This document shows, in pieces, positions 1 through 8,511 of a stretch of 64,000 nucleotides of DNA (positions are counted from its first letter, which is position 1; every line of letters starts with the position of its first letter). The stretch lies in NCBI RefSeq assembly GCF_043555875.1, contig NZ_JBIGHW010000001.1:372001-436000 (forward strand), in the 5' to 3' direction. A program made the position numbers and the translations under genes. The notes beneath the pieces are model-generated. The model saw only the letters and a program-made list of their open reading frames with translations, was not told the origin of the DNA and did not search any database. The DNA comes from Pelomonas margarita. Lineage in GTDB: Bacteria > Pseudomonadota > Gammaproteobacteria > Burkholderiales > Burkholderiaceae_C.

Positions 1-1188
1 GCCGACCCGGTCTCCAAGCTGCAGGTCGACACGCTGGACGCCAACTGCGACCGCTTGGGGCTTACGCAGTTCAAGATGAGCGACAAGCGCCAGGGCATCG
101 TGCACGTCATCGGCCCGGAACAAGGCGCCACGCTGCCCGGCATGACCGTCGTCTGCGGTGACAGCCACACGTCCACGCACGGCGCCTTCGGCGCGCTGGC
201 GCATGGCATCGGCACCAGCGAGGTCGAGCATGTGCTGGCCACGCAGACGCTGTCGGCCAAGAAGGCCAAGAACCTGCTCGTCAAGGTCGAAGGCCAGTGC
301 GCCAAGGGCGTGGGCGCCAAGGACATCGTGCTGGCCATCATCGGCAAGATCGGCACGGCCGGCGGCAACGGCTTCACCATCGAGTTCGCCGGCTCGGCCA
401 TTCGCGCGCTGAGCATGGAAGGCCGCATGACGGTCTGCAACATGGCCATCGAAGCCGGCGCCCGCGCCGGCCTCATCGCTGTGGACGACACGACCATCAA
501 CTACGTGAAGGGCCGCCCGTTCTCGCCGCAGGGCGTGGAGTGGGACCAGGCCGTCGCGTACTGGCGCACGCTGCATTCGGATGCCGGCGCGCACTTCGAC
601 AAGGTCATCGAGCTGGACGCGGCGCAGATTCGCCCGCAGGTGACCTGGGGCACGTCGCCCGAGATGGTGCTGTCCGTGGACGAGCGCGTGCCCGACCCCG
701 ACAAGGAGAAGGACGCCGTCAAGCGCGGCGCCATCGAGCGCGCGCTGACCTATATGGCGCTGGAGCCCAACAAGGCCCTCAGCGACATCCATGTCGACAA
801 GGTCTTCATCGGCTCCTGCACCAACAGCCGCATCGAGGACATGCGCGAGGCCGCGGCCGTGGTGCGCCGTGTGGGCGGCCGTGTGGCCAAGAACATCAAG
901 CTGGCCCTCGTCGTGCCGGGCTCCGGCCTCGTCAAGGCGCAGGCCGAGGCCGAAGGGCTGGACCAGGTCTTCAAGGCCGCCGGCTTCGAGTGGCGCGAGC
1001 CGGGCTGCTCCATGTGCCTGGCGATGAACGCCGACCGGCTGGAGCCGGGCGAGCGCTGCGCCTCCACCAGCAACCGCAACTTCGAAGGTCGCCAAGGCGC
1101 CGGTGGGCGCACCCACCTGGTCAGCCCGGCGATGGCGGCGGCCGCCGCGATGAGCGGCCATTTCGTTGACGTTCGGACGATCGCCTGA
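1..1188 (+). CDS. leuC: 3-isopropylmalate dehydratase large subunit, 5' end missing
   Basis: Large subunit of isopropylmalate isomerase, which interconverts 2- and 3-isopropylmalate in leucine synthesis together with LeuD. The frame is open from base 1, so the first roughly 75 residues lie to the left of the window; 395 codons are visible. The aconitase-type signature GDSHTSTHGAFGALAHGIGTS is present, and the three iron-sulfur ligands are visible: the Cys of CTNSR (codon at 817) and the two Cys of GCSMC (codons at 1006 and 1015). The stop is one base from the leuD start, which implies translational coupling. The TTG near base 55 is internal and not a true start. Confidence 0.97.
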   Translation, partial: ADPVSKLQVDTLDANCDRLGLTQFKMSDKRQGIVHVIGPEQGATLPGMTVVCGDSHTSTHGAFGALAHGIGTSEVEHVLATQTLSAKKAKNLLVKVEGQCAKGVGAKDIVLAIIGKIGTAGGNGFTIEFAGSAIRALSMEGRMTVCNMAIEAGARAGLIAVDDTTINYVKGRPFSPQGVEWDQAVAYWRTLHSDAGAHFDKVIELDAAQIRPQVTWGTSPEMVLSVDERVPDPDKEKDAVKRGAIERALTYMALEPNKALSDIHVDKVFIGSCTNSRIEDMREAAAVVRRVGGRVAKNIKLALVVPGSGLVKAQAEAEGLDQVFKAAGFEWREPGCSMCLAMNADRLEPGERCASTSNRNFEGRQGAGGRTHLVSPAMAAAAAMSGHFVDVRTIA

Positions 1189-1189
1189 C

Positions 1190-1837
1190 ATGGAAAAGTT
1201 CACCATCCACCAGGGCCTGGTGGCCCCCATGGACCGCGAGAACGTCGACACCGACGCGATCATCCCCAAGCAGTTCCTGAAGTCGATCAAGCGCTCGGGC
1301 TTTGGCCCCAACCTGTTCGACGAATGGCGCTACCTGGACCACGGCGAGCCGGGGCAGGACCCGGCCAGCCGCAAGCCCAACCCCGACTTCGTGCTGAACC
1401 AGCCGCGTTACGCGGCGGCCAGCGTGCTGATCGCCCGCGCCAACTTCGGCTGCGGCTCCAGCCGCGAGCACGCGCCGTGGGCGCTGCAGCAGTACGGCTT
1501 CCGCGCCATCCTGGCACCGAGCTTTGCGGACATCTTCTTCAACAACTGCTTCAAGAACGGCCTGCTGCCGATCGTGCTGCCGGAGAGCGCCATCGCGCGC
1601 CTGTTCGACGAGGTGGCGGCCTTCCCGGGTTACCAGCTGACCGTCGACCTGCCGCGCCAGGTCGTCGTGAAGGCGGACGGCACCGAGCTGCCCTTCGACA
1701 TCGAGCCCTTCCGCAAGGAGTGCCTGATCGGCGGCCTCGACGAGATCGGCCTGACGCTCCAACACGCGGACAAGATCCGCGGCTACGAGGCCCAGCGTAT
1801 TGCCGCCAAGCCCTGGCTCAACCACCGAATCGTCTGA
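1190..1837 (+). CDS. leuD: 3-isopropylmalate dehydratase small subunit
   Basis: Swivelling small subunit (215 aa, the usual length) of isopropylmalate isomerase. The family motifs DTDAIIPKQFLK near the N-terminus and NFGCGSSREHAPWAL in the middle are visible; the latter contributes to substrate specificity in the complex with LeuC. The ATG at 1190 directly follows the leuC stop, and its own stop lies one base before the leuB start, so leuC-leuD-leuB read as one tightly coupled operon. A start upstream inside leuC is open but adds eight residues with no family counterpart. Confidence 0.97.
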   Translation: MEKFTIHQGLVAPMDRENVDTDAIIPKQFLKSIKRSGFGPNLFDEWRYLDHGEPGQDPASRKPNPDFVLNQPRYAAASVLIARANFGCGSSREHAPWALQQYGFRAILAPSFADIFFNNCFKNGLLPIVLPESAIARLFDEVAAFPGYQLTVDLPRQVVVKADGTELPFDIEPFRKECLIGGLDEIGLTLQHADKIRGYEAQRIAAKPWLNHRIV

Positions 1838-1838
1838 C

Positions 1839-2936
1839 ATGACCAAGAAGATTGCAGTCCTTCCCGGCGATGGCATCGGCCCGGAAATCATGGCCGAGGC
1901 CGTCAAGGTGTTGCAGGCGCTTGACCTGCCGCTGACGCTCGAATGGGCCGACGTGGGCGGCAAGGCCTACGAGACCAGCGGCCATCCGCTGCCGGCCGCC
2001 ACGCTGAAGCTCGCCCAGGAGGCTGATGCCGTGCTGTTCGGCGCCGTGGGCGACTGGAAGTACGACAAGCTCGAACGCGCGCTGCGCCCCGAGCAGGCCA
2101 TCCTCGGCCTGCGAAAGGCCCTGGGCCTGTTCGCCAACTTCCGCCCGGCCATCTGCTACGAGCAGCTCACACATGCGTCGTCGCTGAAGCCAGAGCTGGT
2201 GGCTGGCCTGGACATCCTCATCATTCGCGAGCTGACCGGCGACATCTACTTCGGCCAGCCGCGTGGCCGCCGCACGGCCGTGGACGGCCATTTCCCCGGC
2301 GCCGAGGAAGCCTTCGACACGATGCGCTACTCGCGCCCGGAGATCGAGCGCATTGCCCACGTCGCCTTCCAGGCTGCGCAAAAGCGTGGCAAGCGCCTGA
2401 CCAGCGTCGACAAGGCCAACGTGCTGGAGACCTCGCAGCTTTGGAAGGACGTCGTCACCGGGGTGCACAAGAGCTACCCGGACGTCGAGCTGGACCACAT
2501 GTACGTGGACAACGCCGCGATGCAGCTCGTCAAGGCGCCGAAGAAGCTTGACGTCGTCGTGACCGGCAACATGTTCGGCGACATCCTGTCCGACGAAGCC
2601 GCGATGCTGACGGGCTCGATCGGCATGCTGCCGTCCGCCTCGTTGGACGTGAACAACAAGGGCCTCTACGAGCCCTCGCACGGCAGCGCGCCGGACATCG
2701 CGGGCAAGGGCATCGCCAATCCGCTGGCTACAATCCTGTCCGCTGCCATGATGCTCAAGTTCTCCCTCAACCTGCCCGACGCCGCTGCTCGCATTGAAGC
2801 CGCGGTGGAATCGGTGCTGGCCCAGGGCTTGCGCACTGCCGACATCTGGAGTGAAGGCGCCTCGAAGGTCTCGACCCGCGAGATGGGCGACGCTGTCGTC
2901 AAAGCCATCACGACCACCAAAACCATTAAGAGCTAA
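1839..2936 (+). CDS. leuB: 3-isopropylmalate dehydrogenase
   Basis: NAD-dependent oxidative decarboxylation of 3-isopropylmalate to 2-oxoisocaproate, third step of leucine synthesis (365 aa). The N-terminus KKIAVLPGDGIGPEIM is the family nucleotide/substrate loop. The C-terminal half has the GSIGMLPSASL segment and the YEPSHGSAPDIAGKGIANP cofactor motif. The ATG at 1839 follows the leuD stop by one base; a longer frame begins inside leuD but is not needed. Downstream lies a 93-base gap before asd with a short GC-rich inverted repeat but no U-tract, so some readthrough into asd is likely. Confidence 0.97.
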   Translation: MTKKIAVLPGDGIGPEIMAEAVKVLQALDLPLTLEWADVGGKAYETSGHPLPAATLKLAQEADAVLFGAVGDWKYDKLERALRPEQAILGLRKALGLFANFRPAICYEQLTHASSLKPELVAGLDILIIRELTGDIYFGQPRGRRTAVDGHFPGAEEAFDTMRYSRPEIERIAHVAFQAAQKRGKRLTSVDKANVLETSQLWKDVVTGVHKSYPDVELDHMYVDNAAMQLVKAPKKLDVVVTGNMFGDILSDEAAMLTGSIGMLPSASLDVNNKGLYEPSHGSAPDIAGKGIANPLATILSAAMMLKFSLNLPDAAARIEAAVESVLAQGLRTADIWSEGASKVSTREMGDAVVKAITTTKTIKS

Positions 2937-3029
2937 CGCTCCGTCTCGTCTCGCCCCGACCAAACCCGGCGAACGAGCCGGGGCCCGAAGTGGATGGGGT
3001 TTGGTGAACGACAGACAAAGGATTTGATG

Positions 3030-4142
3030 ATGACGACCTTGGTAGGCCTCGTAGGCTGGCGTGGCATGGTGGGCTCGGTTCTGATGGACCGCATGACCGC
3101 TGAAGCAGATTTCGATCTGATCGAGCCGCTGTTCTTCTCGACCTCCAACGCCGGTGGCAACGCCCCCGCGCAGGCCAAGAACGAGACGAAGCTGCAGAAC
3201 GCCTTCGACATCGAGCAGCTCAAGCGCTGCGACATCATCATCACCGCCCAGGGCGGCGACTACACCAACGAAGTCTTCCCCAAGCTGCGCGCTGCGGGCT
3301 GGACGGGCCACTGGATCGACGCCGCCTCGTCGCTGCGCATGAACGATGACGCCGTCATCGTGCTCGACCCGGTCAACATGCCGGTCATCAAGCAGGCGCT
3401 GGCCGCCGGCGGCAAGAACTGGGTCGGCGGCAACTGCACCGTCAGCTGCATGCTGATGGGCGTAGGCGCGCTGTACAAGGCCGGGCTGGTGGAGTGGATG
3501 TCCACGCAGACCTACCAGGCCGCGTCGGGTGGCGGTGCCCAGCACATGCGCGAACTGCTGACGCAGTACGGCACGCTGAACGCCGCCGTCAAGCCGCTGC
3601 TGGACGATCCCAAGAGCGCCATCCTCGAGATCGACCGCCAGGTCATCTCCAAGCAGCGTTCGCTGAGCGCTGACGAAACCGCCAACTTCGGCGTGCCGCT
3701 GGGCGGCTCGCTGATCCCCTGGATCGACAAGGACCTCGGCAACGGCCAATCCAAGGAAGAGTGGAAGGGCATGGCCGAGACCAACAAGATCCTCGGCTCC
3801 GATGGCATTCCGGTCGACGGCTTCTGCGTGCGCGTCGGCGCGATGCGCTGCCACAGCCAGGCGCTCACCTTCAAGCTGAAGAAGGACGTGCCTCTGGCCG
3901 ACATCGAGGCCATGATCCGTGCCGACAACGAGTGGGTGCAATACGTGCTCAACACGCGCGAAGACACGCTCAAGCACCTGACGCCCGTGGCCGTCACCGG
4001 CACGATGACTATTCCGGTTGGCCGCGTGCGCAAGCTGGCGATGGGTCCCGAGTACGTGGGCGCCTTCACCATCGGTGACCAGTTGTTGTGGGGTGCGGCC
4101 GAGCCGCTGCGCCGCATGTTGCGCATCCTGCTGGATCGCTGA
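3030..4142 (+). CDS. asd: Aspartate-semialdehyde dehydrogenase
   Basis: Reduces beta-aspartyl phosphate to aspartate semialdehyde, the branch point for lysine/diaminopimelate, threonine and methionine. The protein is 370 aa with the proteobacterial N-terminus LVGLVGWRGMVGSVL (NADP-binding loop) and catalytic Cys136 in GGNCTVSCM. Two consecutive ATG codons (3027 and 3030) follow AAAGGA at 3017-3022; the second has the better seven-base spacing and gives the family-like MTTLVG start. It follows leuB, the usual betaproteobacterial order, and a strong intrinsic terminator sits right after the stop. Confidence 0.97.
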   Translation: MTTLVGLVGWRGMVGSVLMDRMTAEADFDLIEPLFFSTSNAGGNAPAQAKNETKLQNAFDIEQLKRCDIIITAQGGDYTNEVFPKLRAAGWTGHWIDAASSLRMNDDAVIVLDPVNMPVIKQALAAGGKNWVGGNCTVSCMLMGVGALYKAGLVEWMSTQTYQAASGGGAQHMRELLTQYGTLNAAVKPLLDDPKSAILEIDRQVISKQRSLSADETANFGVPLGGSLIPWIDKDLGNGQSKEEWKGMAETNKILGSDGIPVDGFCVRVGAMRCHSQALTFKLKKDVPLADIEAMIRADNEWVQYVLNTREDTLKHLTPVAVTGTMTIPVGRVRKLAMGPEYVGAFTIGDQLLWGAAEPLRRMLRILLDR

Positions 4143-4147
4143 AACTG

Positions 4148-4171
4148 AAACGGGCCGCAAGGCCCGTTTTT
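4148..4171 (+). terminator. Intrinsic terminator after asd
   Basis: Perfect nine-base stem AAACGGGCC / GGCCCGTTT closed by a GCAA loop and followed by a T run. It starts six bases after the asd stop codon and probably ends the leuCDB-asd transcript. Confidence 0.9.
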
Positions 4172-4315
4172 GCTTACGGTCTTTTACGCCTGGACCTAGG
4201 GTTCACCCGGGCGTCGATATTGAAACCAAGCGACACATGAGATAGGCCTTGAGCATTTCAGCGTATATGCTTGATGTTGTTGTGTTTTTGATTCAAAACT
4301 CGACGCAGGCGACAC

Positions 4316-4351
4316 CGTGCAGATCAGCGTGCAAACCAGCGTGCAGACAAG
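4316..4351 (+). repeat. Three tandem 12-base repeats in the fimV leader
   Basis: Three head-to-tail 12-mers read CGTGCAGATCAG, CGTGCAAACCAG and CGTGCAGACAAG. They lie about 75-110 bases upstream of the fimV start, in the 281-base gap between asd and fimV. A repeated regulator-binding site or a chance duplication are both possible; no function can be read from sequence alone. Confidence 0.55.
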
Positions 4352-4382
4352 TTCCGGGCAGCGCGTGCTGAAGATCGAGACA

Positions 4383-4403
4383 GGCGGGGCCCATTGCCCC
4401 GCC
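4383..4403 (+). promoter_or_regulatory. Terminator-like hairpin just upstream of fimV
   Basis: GGCGGGGC and GCCCCGCC form a perfect eight-base stem around a five-base loop (CCATT), followed by the T-rich TTGTTGCTTT. The structure ends about ten bases before the presumed fimV ribosome-binding site GGGGA (4414-4418). It could be a leader attenuator or a structure limiting ribosome access. Confidence 0.6.
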
Positions 4404-4423
4404 TTGTTGCTTTGGGGAATGCC

Positions 4424-6946
4424 TTGAAAGACCACATCCGCGACGCATTCGAGGGAGTCCGCCCGACCGGCTTCGTCCGTCACCACCTGGCTGTCGCTGC
4501 GGCGCTGCTGGTGGCCACGGGCGGCGCGCAGGCGCTGGGCCTGGGCAAGCTGACGGTGCAGTCGGCCCTTGGTGAGACCATGCGTGCCGAGATCGACGTG
4601 ACCAGCCTGTCCGCCGAGGAGGCCGCCACGCTGAAGGTGCGCGTTGCGCCACCCGATGCCTACCGCTCCAGCGGGGTCGACTACAACGCGGTGCTGAGTT
4701 CTGCCCAGGTGCAGGTGGTGCGTCGCGACGGTCGCACGGTGCTGCGCGTGTCCAGCGATCGAGCGGTTCAGGAGCCCTTCGTTGACGTCATCCTGGAGCT
4801 GAACTGGTCCAGCGGTCGTCTGGTGCGTGAATACACGCTGCTGTTCGATCCGCCGAGCCTGCCCAAGCCAGCCCCCGTCATCACGGCGCCGCCGGCGGTT
4901 GCTGCGGCACCTGCAGCGGTGTCCAGTGAGGCCGTGCCCGCACCCGCGCCGGCATCGGCCACCACGCTGCTGCGGGCGCCGGCTCCGGTGGCCACAGCCC
5001 GGCCGCCAGTGGCGGCACCTGCGCCGGCGGTTCGCCCGCCCGTGACGGCCGCGTCCGAGTACCGCGTGCGCGCGGGCGACTCGCTGTCCAAGGTGGCAGG
5101 CCGCACGCAGGTCAGCGGCATCTCGCTGGACCAGATGCTGGTGGGCCTGTTCCGCAACAACCCCGATGCCTTCATCGACGGCAACATGAACCGGCTCAAG
5201 GCCGGTTCCATGCTGCAGGTGCCGGGCAGCGAGTCACTGGCCTCGGTCTCGGTTCCCGAGGCGCGCCGCATCATCCTGGCGCAGAGTGCCGATTTCTCCG
5301 CCTATCGCCAGCGCCTGGCTTCTGCCGCGCCCACGCTGCAGAGCGCGGAGAGCGAGCGCCAGTCCAAGGGCCAGGTGCAGGCCGCCGTGGACGACCGCCG
5401 CCCCGCCGCCGCGCCTGCGCCGGACAAGCTGACGCTGAGCAAGGCCGGCCCGGCCAGCGCTGCGGAAGCCAAGGTCTCCAAGGACACGGAGAAGAAGGAC
5501 GCAGCGGCCCGCGTTGCCGAACTGACGCGCAATGTGGAAGAGCTCAAGCGCCTGTCCAGCGCCGCCAAGCCGGCCGCTGCCACACCGGCGGCAGAGCCGG
5601 CGCCTGCGGCGCTGCCCGCCGCGCCTGTGGTCGCCGCGGCCGAGCCCGCGTCGGCGTCGGCCTCCGCGCCGTTGCCGGTTGTGGCGGCCAGTGCTGCGGC
5701 CTCCAAGCCCGCCCTGCGCGCGAGCGCTCCGCTGCCGCCCCCGCCGGCCGCGGAGCCGCCGAGCATCATCGAGCAGCTGCTGGATAACCCGATCGTGCTG
5801 CCGCTCTCCGGCATGCTGGTGGCTGTGCTGGGCGTGCTGGGCCTGCTGCGCCTGCGCGCACGCCGCCCGGCCAATGCCTCCGAGACCGGCTTCCACGAGA
5901 GCCGCCTGCAGCCGGATTCCTTCTTCGGCGGCACCGGCGGCCAGCGCGTGGACACGCGGGACGCGCAGAACAGCGGCCAGTCGTCCATGAGCTATTCGCT
6001 CAGCCAGCTCGACGCCATCGGCGACGTGGACCCGGTGGCCGAGGCCGATGTCTACCTGGCCTACGGCCGCGACCTGCAGGCTGAGGAAATCCTGAAGGAG
6101 GCCCTGCGCGCCAACCCGACGCGCCTGGCTATCCGCCTGAAGCTGCTGGAGGTCTACGCCAAGCGCCGCGACACCAAGGGCTTCGAGCAACTCGCCGTGC
6201 AGCTGTACGCCGAGACCAAGGGCACTGGCGAGGACTGGGCCAAGGCGCAGGAGCTGGGCCGTGGCATCGACCCGGACAACCCGCTGTACCAGCCCGGCGG
6301 TTCGCCGCTGCTGCATGACGATGGCGGCCCTGAGCGTCCCGAGCCCATGAACGCCAGCACGCTGCCGCAGACGGCGCTGCCCAGCGGGGCTGCGCTGGCC
6401 ACGGCGGCCTCTGCGGCCCACCTCGGCACCGATGCCATGGCGCGCAGCGGCCCCGACACCGGCCCGGTGAGCGGTTTTGATCTGGCCCTGGACCTGGACC
6501 TGGATGCGCCCGAGCCGGTCTCGCCCAACGCGATGGCCGCCACGCAGGCCATGCCGGCGTCGGTGGAGCACGCGCCGCTGACGATGGACTTCGACATCTC
6601 CAGTCGCGGCACGCGCACCGCGCCGCCCGCGCCGGACCTGAGCTTCGACCTCAGCGGCATGGGCGACCTGTCCCCTGCGCCTGCGCCGGTCGCGTCCACT
6701 GACATCGACTTCGACCTGGGCGAGCCCACGCAGCCCGGCAGCACCGAGCCCGACCACCTGGCCGACGCGCTGGATGCGCTGGGTGAGGACGAAGGCGATC
6801 CGCTGGTGCGCCAGCTGGAGCTGGCCGATGAGTTCCGCCAGATCGGTGATACCGAAGGTGCCCGTGAGGTGCTGCAGGAGCTGATCCAGCGCGCCAGCGG
6901 CCCACTGCGTGACCGTGCGCAGGTCATGCTGAACGAACTGCGCTGA
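4424..6946 (+). CDS. fimV: FimV-type pilus assembly/polar hub protein
   Basis: Inner-membrane protein of the FimV/HubP family, which in other bacteria organises type IV pili, twitching motility and pole-localised signalling. Order of parts (840 aa from this start): signal-like hydrophobic N-terminus ending ALGLG, conserved FimV N-terminal domain, Ala/Pro-rich linker, LysM peptidoglycan-binding domain (about 212-265), a second Ala/Pro linker, one membrane helix (about 459-477), TPR-like segment (about 540-600), an acidic variable region, and the conserved C-terminal FimV motif (about 800-840). No ATG precedes the conserved part; TTG at 4424 has GGGGA five bases upstream, while TTG at 4394 is an alternative. 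Its position between asd and truA is the standard betaproteobacterial one. Confidence 0.9.
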   Translation: MKDHIRDAFEGVRPTGFVRHHLAVAAALLVATGGAQALGLGKLTVQSALGETMRAEIDVTSLSAEEAATLKVRVAPPDAYRSSGVDYNAVLSSAQVQVVRRDGRTVLRVSSDRAVQEPFVDVILELNWSSGRLVREYTLLFDPPSLPKPAPVITAPPAVAAAPAAVSSEAVPAPAPASATTLLRAPAPVATARPPVAAPAPAVRPPVTAASEYRVRAGDSLSKVAGRTQVSGISLDQMLVGLFRNNPDAFIDGNMNRLKAGSMLQVPGSESLASVSVPEARRIILAQSADFSAYRQRLASAAPTLQSAESERQSKGQVQAAVDDRRPAAAPAPDKLTLSKAGPASAAEAKVSKDTEKKDAAARVAELTRNVEELKRLSSAAKPAAATPAAEPAPAALPAAPVVAAAEPASASASAPLPVVAASAAASKPALRASAPLPPPPAAEPPSIIEQLLDNPIVLPLSGMLVAVLGVLGLLRLRARRPANASETGFHESRLQPDSFFGGTGGQRVDTRDAQNSGQSSMSYSLSQLDAIGDVDPVAEADVYLAYGRDLQAEEILKEALRANPTRLAIRLKLLEVYAKRRDTKGFEQLAVQLYAETKGTGEDWAKAQELGRGIDPDNPLYQPGGSPLLHDDGGPERPEPMNASTLPQTALPSGAALATAASAAHLGTDAMARSGPDTGPVSGFDLALDLDLDAPEPVSPNAMAATQAMPASVEHAPLTMDFDISSRGTRTAPPAPDLSFDLSGMGDLSPAPAPVASTDIDFDLGEPTQPGSTEPDHLADALDALGEDEGDPLVRQLELADEFRQIGDTEGAREVLQELIQRASGPLRDRAQVMLNELR

Positions 6947-6967
6947 AGCGCAGCCGCGATACTTCGA

Positions 6968-6991
6968 CGCCCGGCCTGGCCGGGCGTTTTT
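6968..6991 (+). terminator. Intrinsic terminator after fimV
   Basis: CGCCCGGCC / GGCCGGGCG stem with a single-base centre (effective loop about three to five bases), followed by five T residues. It lies between fimV and truA. Confidence 0.85.
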
Positions 6992-7004
6992 CATTCGAGG
7001 ATTG

Positions 7005-7787
7005 ATGAGAGTTGCACTTGGCGTGAGCTACCGCGGTGGCGGCTACAACGGCTGGCAGAGCCAGCCGGGCGGCCGCACCGTGCAGGACGCGCTCGAAAAG
7101 GGGCTGTCCGCTTTCGCGGCCCAGCCCATCCGCACGATGTGCGCCGGCCGCACGGATGCCGGCGTGCACGGCATCAACCAGGTCGTCCACTTCGACACCG
7201 AGGTGGAGCGCGAGCCGTTCTCGTGGGTGCGTGGCGTGAACCGCTACCTGCCGCCCGACATCGCCATCCAGTGGAGCCGCTTCCCAGGCGACGCTTTCCA
7301 TGCGCGCAACTCCGCGCGTGGCCGGCGTTACGCCTATCTGCTGCTGGAGTCGCCTGTGCGGCCAGCCATCGAGTCGGGCCAGTGCGGCTGGTTCTTCCGG
7401 CCGCTGGACCAGGCGGCGCTCGAAGCCGCGGCGGCGCGCCTGATCGGCGAACACGACTTCTCGTCCTTCCGCTCGTCCGAATGCCAGGCGGCGTCGCCCA
7501 TCAAGACGCTGCGCGAGATCAGCGTGCAGCGTCGCGGCGCCTACTGGCGCTTCGAGTTCGAGGCCAGCGCCTTCCTGCACCACATGGTGCGCAACCTGAT
7601 GGGCTGCCTGCTGGCCGTGGGCAGCGGCACGCGGTCGGCAGACTGGGTGTCCGACGTGTTGGCCGCCCGTGACCGCAAGGTGGCGGCGCCGACCTTCGCC
7701 CCCGACGGGCTCTATTTCCTCGGCCCGACCTACGACGCCGAGCTGGACATTCCGCGGCACGTGGCCGCACTGGATTGGCTGCCGTGA
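7005..7787 (+). CDS. truA: tRNA pseudouridine synthase A (positions 38-40)
   Basis: Converts uridines 38-40 in the tRNA anticodon stem-loop to pseudouridine. The protein is 260 aa, typical for TruA. The N-terminus has the family pattern GVSYRGGGYNGWQSQ, and the catalytic aspartate is Asp51 in GRTDAGVHG. The C-terminal segment SAFLHHMVRNLMGCLLAVG is the family RNA-binding signature. ATG at 7005 is preceded by GAGG at 6997-7000; a TTG three bases upstream is less likely. It is followed by an 85-base gap with a palindromic element before trpF. Confidence 0.97.
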   Translation: MRVALGVSYRGGGYNGWQSQPGGRTVQDALEKGLSAFAAQPIRTMCAGRTDAGVHGINQVVHFDTEVEREPFSWVRGVNRYLPPDIAIQWSRFPGDAFHARNSARGRRYAYLLLESPVRPAIESGQCGWFFRPLDQAALEAAAARLIGEHDFSSFRSSECQAASPIKTLREISVQRRGAYWRFEFEASAFLHHMVRNLMGCLLAVGSGTRSADWVSDVLAARDRKVAAPTFAPDGLYFLGPTYDAELDIPRHVAALDWLP

Positions 7788-7799
7788 TGGCGGGTCGAG

Positions 7800-7867
7800 C
7801 GCAGGGCCGCCCCAAGCCGGCCCGCATCCCCTCGGGGGATCGGCTGGCGTACCCGACAGCCGAGGGG
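7800..7867. repeat. Palindromic GC-rich intergenic element
   Basis: The gap between truA and trpF contains nested inverted repeats: ATCCCC/GGGGAT around TCG (7826-7840), and CCCCTCGG (7828-7835) matching CCGAGGGG (7860-7867). The composition and layout resemble dispersed intergenic repeats of Burkholderiales, but only one copy is seen here. It could act as a weak bidirectional terminator or mRNA-stabilising structure. Confidence 0.5.
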
Positions 7868-7872
7868 CAAAC

Positions 7873-8502
7873 ATGACTACACGCATCAAGATCTGCGGCC
7901 TGACCCGCGAAGTCGACGTCGAAGCCGCCGTCGCGGCCGGCGCCGACGCCATCGGTTTCGTCTTCTACGCCAAGAGCCCGCGCGCCGTGACGCCGGAGCG
8001 GGCGAGGGCGCTCGCGAAGCTGCTGCCGCCCTTCGTCACGCCGGTGGGCCTGTTTGTCAACGCGACGGAGGCCGAGTTGCAGGCCGGGCTGGACGCGCTG
8101 CCCAACATGCTGGTGCAGTTCCACGGCGACGAGACGCCTGTCGACTGTGATCGCGTCAAGCGGCCCTATCTGCGTGCAGCCGCAGTGTCTCCGGGCTTCG
8201 ACTTGGTAGACTTCGGTTCTCGTTTTTCCAGCGCCCAGGCCATCCTGCTCGACGCCCCCGTCGAAGGTTATGGTGGTGGCGGCAAGGTCTTCGATTGGTC
8301 ACTCATTCCTCCAAGCGTCAGCTCTCGCCTCGTTTTGTCTGGTGGGTTGAATGCAGCAAACGTCGCCGATGGCATCGCACGGGTGCGGCCCTGGGCCGTT
8401 GATGTGAGTTCCGGCGTCGAGGTGTCCAAGGGCATCAAGAGCGCCGACCTGATTCATGCGTTTTGCACCGCGGTACGCCGCGCCGATGCCGAACTGACCT
8501 GA
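7873..8502 (+). CDS. trpF: Phosphoribosylanthranilate isomerase
   Basis: Isomerises N-(5-phosphoribosyl)anthranilate to the carboxyphenylamino-deoxyribulose phosphate used by indole-3-glycerol phosphate synthase. It is a (beta/alpha)8 enzyme of 209 aa. Catalytic Cys8 lies in KICGLTR, the general acid region is LLDAPVEGYGGGGKVFDW, and the phosphate-binding end is LSGGLNAANV. ATG at 7873 follows GAGGGG. It begins the trpF-trpB-trpA group; the trpB start is nine bases beyond its stop. Confidence 0.97.
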   Translation: MTTRIKICGLTREVDVEAAVAAGADAIGFVFYAKSPRAVTPERARALAKLLPPFVTPVGLFVNATEAELQAGLDALPNMLVQFHGDETPVDCDRVKRPYLRAAAVSPGFDLVDFGSRFSSAQAILLDAPVEGYGGGGKVFDWSLIPPSVSSRLVLSGGLNAANVADGIARVRPWAVDVSSGVEVSKGIKSADLIHAFCTAVRRADAELT

Positions 8503-8511
8503 GGAAAAACC

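Noticed and set aside
2964..3003. Inverted repeat between leuB and asd as a terminator
   Set aside because: A CCCGGC/GCCGGG stem exists but no T-run follows, so only a weak structure can be claimed.
1818..4160. A 780-codon minus-strand frame across leuB and asd
   Set aside because: It lies antisense to two well-supported enzymes and has the composition of a GC-skew artefact, with no recognisable domain.
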